Shown one piece after another: positions 35,630 to 44,431 of a stretch of 50,154 nucleotides of DNA. Position 1 is the stretch's first letter. Each line of letters opens with the position of its first letter. A model generated the notes under the pieces. That model worked only from the letters and a program-made list of their open reading frames with translations, had not been told where the DNA came from and did not search any database. Source of the DNA: Bacteroidota bacterium (GTDB taxonomy: Bacteria > Bacteroidota > Bacteroidia > Chitinophagales > Chitinophagaceae); the NCBI GenBank assembly GCA_013289065.1, contig JABDAP010000004.1:1-50154 (forward strand), read 5' to 3'. A program made the position numbers and the translations under genes.

Positions 35630-36340
35630 TTAACCCTTCTCTTCTAAAGCATCCTCACTCAAAATATACCCTTTCCCATGCAGGTTCGTTATCCTGATAT
35701 GATTGTCTAAGGAAAGATGTTTGCGTAAGCGGGAAATGATCACATCCATGCTGCGGCGGTTAAAATAATCATTGCTGCCCCATATCTTTTTCAATGCAGT
35801 TTCGCGGTCAACCAGTTTGTTCTTGTGGTGAACGAGCAGGAGCAGCATATCAGATTCTTTGGCAGTGAGTTTATACTCCGCACCGGCAATATTGAGTGTT
35901 TGATTCTGAAAATGAAAAACAGATGCGCCGATCGTGATCATGTGATTGGTATCTGCCTGTTGCACATGCGCCGTTCTTTTCAAAACCGCATTGATCCTTG
36001 CCACGAGTTCTTCTTCATCAACCGGTTTTAGGATATAATCATCACAACCGAGTGTGAAACCTTTGAGCCTGTCGACCTTCAACGTTTTTGCTGTTAAAAA
36101 AATAAACGGCACTTTAAAGGTTGAAGCGGATATTTCGCGCGCCACATCAAACCCGTCCAGTGAAGGAAGCATCACATCGAGAATACATAAAGCGTAGGGG
36201 TTTTTGTTGATGAGTGTAACCGCTTCCTGCCCGTCTTTTGCCCAGGTAACCGTGAACCCTTTCATACCAAGGTATTCAGAAAGGATATAGCCAAGGTTCT
36301 TATCATCCTCCACCAATAATATTTCCGTATTATTTTGCAT
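35630..36340 (-). CDS. OmpR/PhoB-family response regulator
   Basis: 236 residues: receiver domain (about 1-125) with E11-D12-D13, phospho-acceptor D55 (LCILDVMLPS) and a conserved Lys in ILKPVDEEEL; then a winged-helix DNA-binding domain (about 135-230; YKLTAKESDMLLLLVHHKNK, RRSMDVIISRLRKHL, then ITNLHGKGYIL). It overlaps the kinase gene by 11 bp, so this is a two-component operon with kinase first. The stop codon TAA is the first T-A-A of a GGTTAAA repeat word. Confidence 0.93.
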   Translation of the reverse strand: MQNNTEILLVEDDKNLGYILSEYLGMKGFTVTWAKDGQEAVTLINKNPYALCILDVMLPSLDGFDVAREISASTFKVPFIFLTAKTLKVDRLKGFTLGCDDYILKPVDEEELVARINAVLKRTAHVQQADTNHMITIGASVFHFQNQTLNIAGAEYKLTAKESDMLLLLVHHKNKLVDRETALKKIWGSNDYFNRRSMDVIISRLRKHLSLDNHIRITNLHGKGYILSEDALEEKG

Positions 36341-37610
36341 GCGGGGTACAAGGTAATATTATTATAAACTCGCTTCCCTTGCCCGGCTTACTCTCAACCG
36401 AAATTGTTCCGCCATGCGCTTCAATAATTGATTTTACATAACTTAACCCGATACCGTAACCCTTTACATCATGCAGGTTGCCGGTATGCGCGCGGAAAAA
36501 ACGTTCAAATACCTGCTGCTTTGTTGCTGCATCAAAGCCAATGCCTTTATCGGCGATCCATACAATGATACCATTGTCAACATTCCTGCTCGAAATGGTG
36601 ATATGCGCCGGGCCGTTTGAATATTTGAATGCATTGTCTGCGAGACTGTAGATCACGCTCTGTATATGTGTTTCATCAGCATAGATCATATGCTGGTCCG
36701 CCTCTAAATATAATTCGATCGTTGCTTTTTGTTCCTGCCGTATCAGTTCAAGGTTATCAACGGCTGAACGGATGGCGGCATGAAGGTCTATTTCTTTTTT
36801 GTCGAGCTGCAGTTGTTTCCTTTCGAGTGAAGAGGTCTGCAGCACCTTATCAACCAGTTTGGTCAGCCTGTCGGTTTCCTGCTGTATGCTTTGCACGTAT
36901 GAAATATATTTATTGTTTTCTTTGATACCCGGTTGTTCAGCCAGCATTTTCGACGCGATGGAAATGGTGAAGAGCGGTGTCTTTAATTCATGCGTCATAT
37001 TATTCACAAAATCATTTTTGATCTCAGCGATCGTTGCCTGTTTTTTAATGATCGCCAGCATGGCCATAAAACAAAAAAGAAGGATCAATAAGGTCAACGT
37101 CAAAATAAGAACGAGCGGCAATAAGGATAGCCACAGGTATGCCGGTTTTGAGGGAAGAAATATTTTTACAAAAAAATTATACTCTCCCGCAGCACCGAAA
37201 GGGCCGAGCCGTAACCTGGTGGTACTGAGACCCTCATTATATCTTGTATCACTGCTCCACGATAAACTATCATTGGGTTGAATTGCCCATCCCGGAAGAT
37301 TTTTATTTTTGGTTACTGCATAAACAAAATCTGCAGGGATATCATTGGTTTTGAATACTGAATCAATTCTTTTCGCCAGAAAAGTTTGTGCGAAAACAAT
37401 CGTTGAACTGTCTGTTGGAAGCGGATCGATAAAATCTTTAACCACTTCCTGGTTAAAAGAGCGCACAACATAGAAAAGCCTGTCGTTAAAATCTTTTTCT
37501 TTTCCCGTGTAAGCATTATTCAGCAATACAAGCTGAACAAGAACCAATATGATAAATACGGAAGGAATGATGTAAAAAACCTGTTTCCTTGTAAGCGCCA
37601 ATATTTTCAT
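36330..37610 (-). CDS. Membrane sensor histidine kinase
   Basis: 426 residues from the ATG at 37610 (MKILALTRKQV); the frame continues 135 bp upstream without a credible membrane start. TM1 at about 11-31, a 125-residue periplasmic sensor region, TM2 at about 159-186. HisKA with H207 (MTHELKTPLFT), and HATPase boxes ADNAFKYS, IADKGIGFD and GYGIGLSYVKSII. The ligand is unknown. It is first in a two-gene operon with the OmpR-type regulator. An sRNA-like region with an intrinsic terminator on the opposite strand lies upstream. Confidence 0.92.
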   Translation of the reverse strand: MKILALTRKQVFYIIPSVFIILVLVQLVLLNNAYTGKEKDFNDRLFYVVRSFNQEVVKDFIDPLPTDSSTIVFAQTFLAKRIDSVFKTNDIPADFVYAVTKNKNLPGWAIQPNDSLSWSSDTRYNEGLSTTRLRLGPFGAAGEYNFFVKIFLPSKPAYLWLSLLPLVLILTLTLLILLFCFMAMLAIIKKQATIAEIKNDFVNNMTHELKTPLFTISIASKMLAEQPGIKENNKYISYVQSIQQETDRLTKLVDKVLQTSSLERKQLQLDKKEIDLHAAIRSAVDNLELIRQEQKATIELYLEADQHMIYADETHIQSVIYSLADNAFKYSNGPAHITISSRNVDNGIIVWIADKGIGFDAATKQQVFERFFRAHTGNLHDVKGYGIGLSYVKSIIEAHGGTISVESKPGKGSEFIIILPCTPHAK

Positions 37611-37746
37611 ACACTCAAGATAACTGTAAAACTCATTTTTAAACAACCTGTGTAACATCCTGTTAACATATTTAACCTTTGGTTGAGTATTATGTTTTTT
37701 ATGTAACACAAAACGAAAGTGCAACAGGCTAATTTGCGGCAGCAAG

Positions 37747-37771
37747 GTTCTATTTCATGCGGAGATAGAAC
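37747..37771 (+). ncRNA. Candidate small RNA or leader hairpin preceding an orphan terminator
   Basis: Stem GTTCTAT (37747-37753) and ATAGAAC (37765-37771) with an 11-nt loop, directly followed by a strong terminator. No plus-strand gene precedes it, so this may be part of a short untranslated RNA or a 5' attenuator for the GH3 gene. The transcription start could not be located. Confidence 0.35.
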
Positions 37772-37777
37772 AGGTTT

Positions 37778-37812
37778 AAAAGCCCTGTTTCTTTAGACAA
37801 GGGCTTTTTTTT
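37778..37812 (+). terminator. Orphan intrinsic terminator upstream of the GH3 gene
   Basis: AAAAGCCCT / AGGGCTTTT, a 9-bp perfect stem with eight T residues after it, 24 bp before the GH3 start. The preceding sequence holds no plus-strand gene. Confidence 0.85.
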
Positions 37813-37835
37813 ATATTTAATAAACGCTAACCATT

Positions 37836-39899
37836 ATGAGAAACAACATGAGGCCTCTTCATGCAGCAGCTTTGCTGTGTATTATTTCCATTAATAATTT
37901 ATCTGCCCAATCAACAAAAAAACAACCGGTGCTTGGCGTACGCTCAGCACAGATCATTGAAGTGAACGGGTTCAGGTTTAAAGATCTTAACCGCAACGGT
38001 AAACTGGATAAGTATGAAGACTGGCGATTAAGCAATGAAGAACGCAGTAAAGATCTTTTGTCGAAAATGACTGTGGAAGAGAAAGTAGGTTTTATGCTCA
38101 TCAGTTCGGCTGGGTTGAAAAATGAAAATTCTTTTAATGCACCCGCAGGCGGCGGGGGCAACAGGAACCAGCCGGTAACAAGTGATTTTAATGAAGAGGA
38201 CAGGATCACAGAAACAAATACGTTTACGCGTAAACCGCTCGGTGCACCCATGATGAATATTGCCGGAACAACAAAGGGCGTAACCGTATTTCATCTCAGG
38301 CATTTTATTTTGCGAGCCAATACCACAGCAAGGATAACAGCAGAATGGTCGAATAAATTACAGGCGCTTTGTGAAAGCGATGGATTGGGAATACCGGCGA
38401 TCGTAGCATCCAATCCACGGAATCATTTAACAAAAGATGCATCGGTAGGATTAAGTGTGGGTAAAACCGTTTTCTCTACATGGCCCGGTGAGTTGGGTTT
38501 ATCAGCCATGCGTGACTTGAAATTAGTAAGAGAATTTGCAGACATCGCAAGACAGGAATGGGCAGCTGTGGGTTTGCGCAAAGGGTATATGTACCAGGCC
38601 GACCTGAGTACAGAACCGCGCTGGCAAAGGATTGAAGGAACATTCGGAGAGAGCTCGGAATGGGTAGGAAAAATGATCACAGAGATCGTACTTGGTTTCC
38701 AGGGGAATAAATTAAATGAGCGATCGGTTGCCGTAACTACTAAACATTTTCCCGGTGGCGGTGCAGGTGTAGGTGGCCAGGATCCGCATTTTGAATGGGG
38801 AAAGAATGAACATTTTCCAGGCGGGATGTTTGAAAATAACCTGATACCATTTAAAGCGGCGATCAAAGCAGGCACTTCGGCCATCATGCCGTATTATTCA
38901 ATACCGCTTGACCTGAAATATGAAAAGATAGCATATGCCTATAATAAAGCAGTGATACATGACCTGCTGAGAGTACAGTTAGGATTCAAAGGGATCATCA
39001 ATTCCGATACCGGCCCGATCGAAATGATGCCATGGGGCGCAGAAGATCTTTCCATAACAGAACGATATAAAAGAACATTGGAAGCAGGTGTGAATCTGTA
39101 TTCCGGAACAGCTGACCCCACAAAACTATTGGAAACAGTAAAAAGCGGAATGGTAGATATGAAACTGATCGACAGTTCTGTTTATCGTTTACTGATGGAG
39201 AAATTTACGCTCGGCCTTTTTGAGAATCCATATGTGGATGTTGATGCCGCAGAAAAAATTGTGGGCAATGCAAAATTCCAGGAACGCGCTGATCTTGCTA
39301 TGCGCAAATCGATCGTATTGCTGCGCAATGAAAGCGGCCATCTTCCGCTAAAACCCAAAATGAAAATATATTTTGAAACATATTACCAGCAAAGAAATGC
39401 AAGCGCCAATAATGTATTCGTTGATAAAGATGGAAAATATGATATCAGTTTTGTAAAAACACCGGAAGAAGCCGATATGATCGTATTATGGATCACACCG
39501 GCGCCTGCTCCATTGTTTGCATCAACCGGCGCGCCTTTATATTTATCCTTATCAAAGAATGGCGTGGATGTGAATTATATCAATACACTCACAGCCAAAA
39601 AACCAACGGTCATGGCCATCAATTATACCAATCCATGGGTTATTGATGAAGTATATGATGCAAGAACAAAAGTCAATATCAGATCCGTACTGGCAACATT
39701 CAATACAACAACGGACGCATTGCTGGATGTGATCACAGGCAAGTTTAACCCTACAGGAAAAATGCCTTTTACCACGCCGGTTTCTGAAGAAGCGGTTGCC
39801 AAACAGTTATCTGATGTGCCGGGTTATATGAAAGGCAAGGAGTATGCGTTGTTTAAGTATGATGAGGGGATGAGGTATTTGAGTAGAAAAAGTAAATAG
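37836..39899 (+). CDS. Glycoside hydrolase family 3 beta-glucosidase-like protein
   Basis: 687 residues; secreted by an N-terminal signal sequence (AALLCIISINNLSAQ). After a short region with an EF-hand-like DLNRNGKLDKYEDW (about 50-63) come the GH3 barrel and the second domain. Seen motifs: KHFPGGGAG (KHFxGxG type) and the nucleophile motif INSDTGPIE with D391; the second domain contains PTGKMPFTTPVSE near the end. Substrate unknown; beta-glucosidic exo-activity is the family expectation. The last residues (SRKSK and stop) lie in a GTAGAAAAAGTAAATAG repeat word. A strong terminator precedes the start by 24 bp. An ATG 12 bp downstream is an alternative start. Confidence 0.9.
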   Translation: MRNNMRPLHAAALLCIISINNLSAQSTKKQPVLGVRSAQIIEVNGFRFKDLNRNGKLDKYEDWRLSNEERSKDLLSKMTVEEKVGFMLISSAGLKNENSFNAPAGGGGNRNQPVTSDFNEEDRITETNTFTRKPLGAPMMNIAGTTKGVTVFHLRHFILRANTTARITAEWSNKLQALCESDGLGIPAIVASNPRNHLTKDASVGLSVGKTVFSTWPGELGLSAMRDLKLVREFADIARQEWAAVGLRKGYMYQADLSTEPRWQRIEGTFGESSEWVGKMITEIVLGFQGNKLNERSVAVTTKHFPGGGAGVGGQDPHFEWGKNEHFPGGMFENNLIPFKAAIKAGTSAIMPYYSIPLDLKYEKIAYAYNKAVIHDLLRVQLGFKGIINSDTGPIEMMPWGAEDLSITERYKRTLEAGVNLYSGTADPTKLLETVKSGMVDMKLIDSSVYRLLMEKFTLGLFENPYVDVDAAEKIVGNAKFQERADLAMRKSIVLLRNESGHLPLKPKMKIYFETYYQQRNASANNVFVDKDGKYDISFVKTPEEADMIVLWITPAPAPLFASTGAPLYLSLSKNGVDVNYINTLTAKKPTVMAINYTNPWVIDEVYDARTKVNIRSVLATFNTTTDALLDVITGKFNPTGKMPFTTPVSEEAVAKQLSDVPGYMKGKEYALFKYDEGMRYLSRKSK

Positions 39900-39942
39900 G
39901 GTAGAAAAGTAATTGCTGGCGGAACTGGTTGCAGGATTTTTT

Positions 39943-40032
39943 TGAAACACATAGGTACATAGGAGTAGGAAAAGGGCACAATAGATGATCGCTATGTACC
40001 CTTTGTTTTAACCTATGTACCTATGTGTTTCA
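39943..40032. repeat. Module B long palindrome with 21-bp perfect arms
   Basis: TGAAACACATAGGTACATAG plus G (39943-39963) is exactly complementary to 40012-40032. A second, imperfect stem (AAAGGGCACAATAG with CTATGTACCCTTT) sits inside. Half copies of this word occur at about 25281-25323 and 28071-28112. Confidence 0.92.
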
Positions 40033-40081
40033 TTTTTCATCATTAGCGGTGATTCCTGTAAATTTATGCAAACCCTTCCGC

Positions 40082-40792
40082 ATGACAGTAAAAGAGATCA
40101 TGGCCGAACTGCAAGCTAAAGGCAGCGAAAGCATTAAAAAAATACTGCTGAAACACGGCGTTAAAGAACCATTCTTCGGTGTTAAAATAGAATACCTCAA
40201 ACCGATACAGAAAAAAATAAAAACAGATTATCAGCTGGCGAAAGATCTGTATGCCACCGGCAATGCGGATGCCATGTATCTCGCAGGATTGATTGCCGAT
40301 GATGAAAAAATGACAAAGGCAGACCTGCAGGCATGGGTAAAGCAGGCGCTATCACAAAACATTTCCGAATATACGGTACCATGGGTAGCGGTTGGCAGCA
40401 AACATGGATATGAACTGGCGATTGAATGGATCGATTCGCCCAAAGAATATATTGCAGCCGCAGGATGGGCAACGTTGAGTGAACTGGTTTCATTAAAACC
40501 GGATCATGAACTGGATATTGCGGGTTTAAAAAAATTGATCGCAAGAGTGGAAAAAAATATTCATACAGCGCCTGCCAACCGTGTACGTTCCGCTATGAAT
40601 CGTTTCCTGGTTGCGGTTGGTTCGTATGTAATTCCTTTGAACAAAGAAGTTGTTGCCGCTGCAAAAAAGATCGGGCCGGTAACCATTGATACAAATGGCA
40701 CAGCGTGTAAAGTTCCCTATGCGATCGATTACATTAAAAAAGTGGCGGACAAAGGCGGCTTAGGAAAGAAAAAGAAAATGGTGAAGTGCTAG
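40082..40792 (+). CDS. DNA alkylation repair protein (AlkD-like HEAT fold)
   Basis: 236 residues from the ATG at 40082 (MTVKEIMAEL); the 57-bp longer frame runs into the module B palindrome. The sequence is entirely helical with the AlkC/AlkD signature: FFGVKIEYLKPIQKKIKTDY, LAGLIADDEKMT, TVPWVAVGSKHGYEL and IEWIDSPKEYIAAAGWATLS. Family members remove alkylated bases by base excision. It is followed by W5-type AT-rich repeat words and a DHFR-like gene. Confidence 0.88.
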   Translation: MTVKEIMAELQAKGSESIKKILLKHGVKEPFFGVKIEYLKPIQKKIKTDYQLAKDLYATGNADAMYLAGLIADDEKMTKADLQAWVKQALSQNISEYTVPWVAVGSKHGYELAIEWIDSPKEYIAAAGWATLSELVSLKPDHELDIAGLKKLIARVEKNIHTAPANRVRSAMNRFLVAVGSYVIPLNKEVVAAAKKIGPVTIDTNGTACKVPYAIDYIKKVADKGGLGKKKKMVKC

Positions 40793-40828
40793 AATTTAAA
40801 ATCAGAAATCTCAAATCAAAAATTAAAT

Positions 40829-41404
40829 ATGCGCAAACTCATCGTACAGGAATGGCTCACATTGGATGGTTACGCTGCCGACAAAGACGGCGAGTTATTT
40901 TTTGTTGAATCGAAGGAACTGAATAAATATGCCGACTATGATGTATTGAAGTTTCTCGAATCAATTGATACTATTTTACTAGGGGCTGTTACGTATAAAC
41001 TATTTGTTGATTTCTGGCCAACTGCCACAACCGGCCAGGAGCTCATTGCAGATAAATTAAATGAAACCGATAAAATTATCTTTTCAAACACTATCACCCA
41101 TGCACCATGGGGTAAATGGAAAGAAGCAACTGTAATAAACGGTGATGCAGTGGCAGCGGTCAGGAAATTAAAACAGCTGGAAGGAAAGGATATGATCTTA
41201 TGGGGCAGTATCTCGCTTGCGCAATCATTGATGAAAGAAAACCTGATCGATGAATATCATATCAATATCTGCCCGCTGATCATCGGGCAGGGGCTTGCAT
41301 TTTTTCCAAATGATATTCGCGTAATAGATCTTGAATTGCTTGAAATGAAAAAGTATGATTCGGGATTGATCGTATTAAAATATCGATCTAAAAAAACTTC
41401 CTGA
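40829..41404 (+). CDS. Dihydrofolate reductase-like/RibD C-terminal domain protein
   Basis: 191 residues of the RibD-C family: LIVQEWLTLDGYAADKDGEL at the start, then TILLGAVTYKLFVDFWP, the central KDMILWGSISLAQSLMKENL and IDEYHINICPLIIGQGLAFF. Such stand-alone proteins use NADPH in unknown reductions; it is not a standard folate DHFR. It stops one base before the opposing ABC permease stop (shared TGATCA), so there is no intergenic space for a terminator. Confidence 0.88.
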   Translation: MRKLIVQEWLTLDGYAADKDGELFFVESKELNKYADYDVLKFLESIDTILLGAVTYKLFVDFWPTATTGQELIADKLNETDKIIFSNTITHAPWGKWKEATVINGDAVAAVRKLKQLEGKDMILWGSISLAQSLMKENLIDEYHINICPLIIGQGLAFFPNDIRVIDLELLEMKKYDSGLIVLKYRSKKTS

Positions 41405-42523
41405 TCAGCTTCTTTTCCGGTAACTATAGATCGCCCATGCATTCAATACAACTGCAAAACCTGAAATGATGAGCAGTTGCTGTTTAATATCTGCCAGGCC
41501 ACTTCCTTTTAATACCACCATCCGCATTACTTCTATAAAATAAGAAACAGGATTGAACCGCGTGATCCATTGCGCCCATTCTGGCATGCTGTCGATGGAA
41601 GTGTAGAGGCCACCCATCAAAATAAATATCATCATGATAAAAAATGAGATCAGCATAGACTGCTGCTGTGTTGCTGCGTAAGTAGAGATCAACAGGCCGA
41701 GCCCCAGTACAGCCAATAAATAAACAGCGGCGAAAATATAAATGGTTGCAAAACTTCCAACAGGAATGATGCCATATACCACGCGTGCTACTACAAACCC
41801 TAATGTCATAACCACCAGGCCCAATATCCAGAAAGGGATCAGCTTGCCGAGAATGAAATGATATTTTTTAATAGGTGTTACATTGATCTGTTCGATCGTA
41901 CCGATCTCTTTTTCGCGCACAATATTGATGGCTGTAAGATTTACGCCGATCATCGTAAGCAATAAAACCAATATACCCGGCACCATAAAAAATTTATAAT
42001 TCATCAATGGGTTGAACCAGTTGGATGAAGTGATCTCGATCGTTGGCTCGGGGCTGAATTTTGGAAACTGGATCCACTGCATCCTTACTTCGCGGTTATA
42101 ATCCTGTATGATGCTTCGCAGGTAAGCGCTTCCCAGCCCGCCTTTAACACCATTGATGGCATTCACCGCAATAAAAAGCGTAGACGCATCTTCACGCACT
42201 AATTGTTTTTCAAATTGCTGCGGTATTTCAAGAATAAGATCGGCGCGGTCCTTTTCAATTTCACCAAACGATTGCCGGTAACTGTTTCCGTAATCAACCA
42301 GTTTAAAATAACCTGATGCAGTTATTTTATTGATCAGCTGGCGCGAATAAGTAGAATGATCATGATCCGCAACTGCTAATTGAATATTTTTTATTTCATA
42401 ATCGGCCGCCATGGGTAAAATGATCAATTGTATAACAGGCAACAGAAAGATCATGCGGATAATGGCCGGGTCGCGGAAGATCTGGCGGAACTCTTTCTGC
42501 AATATGAATTTCAATGTTCTCAT
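41405..42523 (-). CDS. ABC-2 type permease (YbhR/YbhS-like), distal
   Basis: 372 residues. N-terminal FILQKEFRQIFRDPAIIRM motif, TM1, a large extracytoplasmic loop, then five further membrane segments (GILVLLLTMIGVNLTAINIV, FWILGLVVMTLGFVVARVVY and others). This is the ABC-2/YbhS-YbhR architecture for drug or macrolide-type export. It overlaps the paralogous permease gene by 4 bp. It is the last gene of the seven-gene efflux operon. Confidence 0.92.
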   Translation of the reverse strand: MRTLKFILQKEFRQIFRDPAIIRMIFLLPVIQLIILPMAADYEIKNIQLAVADHDHSTYSRQLINKITASGYFKLVDYGNSYRQSFGEIEKDRADLILEIPQQFEKQLVREDASTLFIAVNAINGVKGGLGSAYLRSIIQDYNREVRMQWIQFPKFSPEPTIEITSSNWFNPLMNYKFFMVPGILVLLLTMIGVNLTAINIVREKEIGTIEQINVTPIKKYHFILGKLIPFWILGLVVMTLGFVVARVVYGIIPVGSFATIYIFAAVYLLAVLGLGLLISTYAATQQQSMLISFFIMMIFILMGGLYTSIDSMPEWAQWITRFNPVSYFIEVMRMVVLKGSGLADIKQQLLIISGFAVVLNAWAIYSYRKRS

Positions 42524-43626
42524 GCCAGCCGTATTTTAAATTGTTTGAAAGCCATGCCGAGAAAAAATAACATCATACCAAAAAGTACCAGTGTTTCTTT
42601 CCAGACCGCTTCAATGCCTACGCCTTTGATCATAACCGACCGTACAATGATATAATACCACTTGGCAGGAACAATATTTGAAATTATCTGCAACGGTTTC
42701 GGCATGTTTTCAACCGGGAACATAAAACCGCTGAACATAACAGTGGGCAGGAACATACCCACCAGCGAAATGAACATAGCAGTCTGCTGCGATGAAGCGC
42801 CCGTAGAGATCAATAAGCCTAATGAAAGGGATACGATGGTGAATAAAATACTTTCCGACATTAACAACACAATACTTCCATTGATCGGCACATCCAGCAC
42901 AAACACACTCAGCAATAAAATACTGATGATGTTTACGATCGATAATAATAAATACGGAATTGCTTTTGCAATAATGATCAGTAATGGTTTAAGAGGGGAG
43001 ACAAGCATGATCTCCATCGTACCCATTTCTTTTTCTTTTACAATGGTGATCGCTGTCATCATCGTACAAACCAATAACAGCACCATCGCCATTACACCGG
43101 GAACAAAATTATACGCGCCTTTTAATTGCGGGTTATACAACATCCGTATTTCGGTGTTGATCGTATACGGCAGTTTTTTATCCTGCGTGATCCGATCCTG
43201 GTAATCAAGAATGACAGCGCCTGCATAATTGACCAATGTATTGGCCACGTTAGGATCGCTCGCATCGGCCACTAACTGTACCTGTGCTTTATTCTGGTGC
43301 TCCAGGTCATCAGAGAAATGTTCCGGTATCACTACCGCCAGTTTGATGGTTCCTTTCTTAAAAGCCTCAGAAATATCGTTGTAACTGTGCAGGTTGGATT
43401 GTAATTCAAAATACTGGCTCGCATCCAACTGCTGTATCAGCGCCGCTGATGCGGCATCATGTGCATTATCCAGGACAGAAAATTTCGAATTCTTTACTTC
43501 ATTGGTCAATGCAAAACCAAATATCACGATCTGCACAATGGGCATAACAAGCAGTATCAGCATCGTTTTCCTGTCACGGAAAATATGGTAAAATTCTTTT
43601 CGTATAAAACTTATAAACTGTTTCAT
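42520..43626 (-). CDS. ABC-2 type permease (YbhR/YbhS-like), proximal
   Basis: 368 residues, paralogous to the downstream permease (FISFIRKEFYHIFRDRKTML at the start; VMAMVLLLVCTMMTAITIVK after the large loop). The two probably form a heterodimeric membrane domain. The stop overlaps the next start by 4 bp. It is separated from the upstream ATPase gene by 58 bp that hold purine-rich repeat words (GGTTAAA and AAGTAAATAAAGTAG). Confidence 0.92.
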   Translation of the reverse strand: MKQFISFIRKEFYHIFRDRKTMLILLVMPIVQIVIFGFALTNEVKNSKFSVLDNAHDAASAALIQQLDASQYFELQSNLHSYNDISEAFKKGTIKLAVVIPEHFSDDLEHQNKAQVQLVADASDPNVANTLVNYAGAVILDYQDRITQDKKLPYTINTEIRMLYNPQLKGAYNFVPGVMAMVLLLVCTMMTAITIVKEKEMGTMEIMLVSPLKPLLIIIAKAIPYLLLSIVNIISILLLSVFVLDVPINGSIVLLMSESILFTIVSLSLGLLISTGASSQQTAMFISLVGMFLPTVMFSGFMFPVENMPKPLQIISNIVPAKWYYIIVRSVMIKGVGIEAVWKETLVLFGMMLFFLGMAFKQFKIRLA

Positions 43627-43640
43627 CTGCTTATTTAACC

Positions 43641-43682
43641 GTTAAACGCTTACTACTTTATTTACTTTATATACTTTATTAT
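43641..43682. repeat. W1 word between ATPase and permease genes
   Basis: On the minus strand AATAAAGTATATAAAGTAAA plus TAAAGTAGTAAG starts 2 bp after the ATPase stop codon. It is the same AAAGTAAATAAAGTAG word as near 4.6 kb and 39.9 kb. Confidence 0.75.
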
Positions 43683-43684
43683 GC

Positions 43685-44431
43685 CTAACCATCCGAACGT
43701 GTTGCCTTTCTTGCCAGTTGCAAAAACACCTCATCCATACTTTCCGCATGATATTGTTCTTTCAGTTTTGCCGGCGTATCCAATGCTTCGATTTTCCCAT
43801 CCACCATGATCGATACGCGGTTGCAGTATTCAGCTTCATCGAGATAATGCGTGGTAACAAAAACAGTAATGCCCCGGGCGGATGCTTCATAGATCATGTT
43901 CCAGAATTCTCTTCTTGTAACAGGGTCAACGCCACCTGTCGGCTCATCCAGGAACACAATATCCGGTTCGTGAAAGATGGCAACTGAGAAAGCGAGTTTC
44001 TGTTTCCATCCAAGCGGTAATGACCTTACCAATGCATTTGCTTCATTGGTAAGATGAAGCTGTTGCAAAAGTTTTTCCGTTTTTTCTTTGATGAAAGAAT
44101 CGCTCTTACCATAAATGCCGCCATAGAAACGGATATTTTCTTTTACCGTCAGATCCTCGTACAAAGAAAATTTCTGGCTCATATAACCGATCTTTTTTTT
44201 GATCGATTCATTCTGCTTGAACACATCAAAACCGGCAACAGTGGCTTTCCCCGATGTTGGCAACGATAATCCGCAAAGCATCCGCATCGCTGTTGTTTTG
44301 CCGGCGCCGTTCGCGCCAAGAAAACCAAAGATCTCGCCCTTGCTTACCTCGAACGAAATTGCATCTACTGCAACAAAATCGCCAAAGCGTTTGGTAAGCT
44401 GTTCTGCCGTAATTACTTTTTCGTTACCCAT
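43685..44431 (-). CDS. ABC transporter ATPase, second half of a split YbhF-type pair
   Basis: 248 residues. Walker A (GANGAGKTT, 39-47) and Walker B (IVFLDEPTGG, from 158) are canonical, but the signature motif is LPLGWKQK (138-145) instead of LSGGMxQ; this asymmetric pairing resembles the second nucleotide-binding domain of YbhF as I recall it. The start overlaps the preceding ATPase gene by 8 bp. Together the two ATPases would correspond to the two halves of the single E. coli YbhF chain. Confidence 0.93.
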   Translation of the reverse strand: MGNEKVITAEQLTKRFGDFVAVDAISFEVSKGEIFGFLGANGAGKTTAMRMLCGLSLPTSGKATVAGFDVFKQNESIKKKIGYMSQKFSLYEDLTVKENIRFYGGIYGKSDSFIKEKTEKLLQQLHLTNEANALVRSLPLGWKQKLAFSVAIFHEPDIVFLDEPTGGVDPVTRREFWNMIYEASARGITVFVTTHYLDEAEYCNRVSIMVDGKIEALDTPAKLKEQYHAESMDEVFLQLARKATRSDG

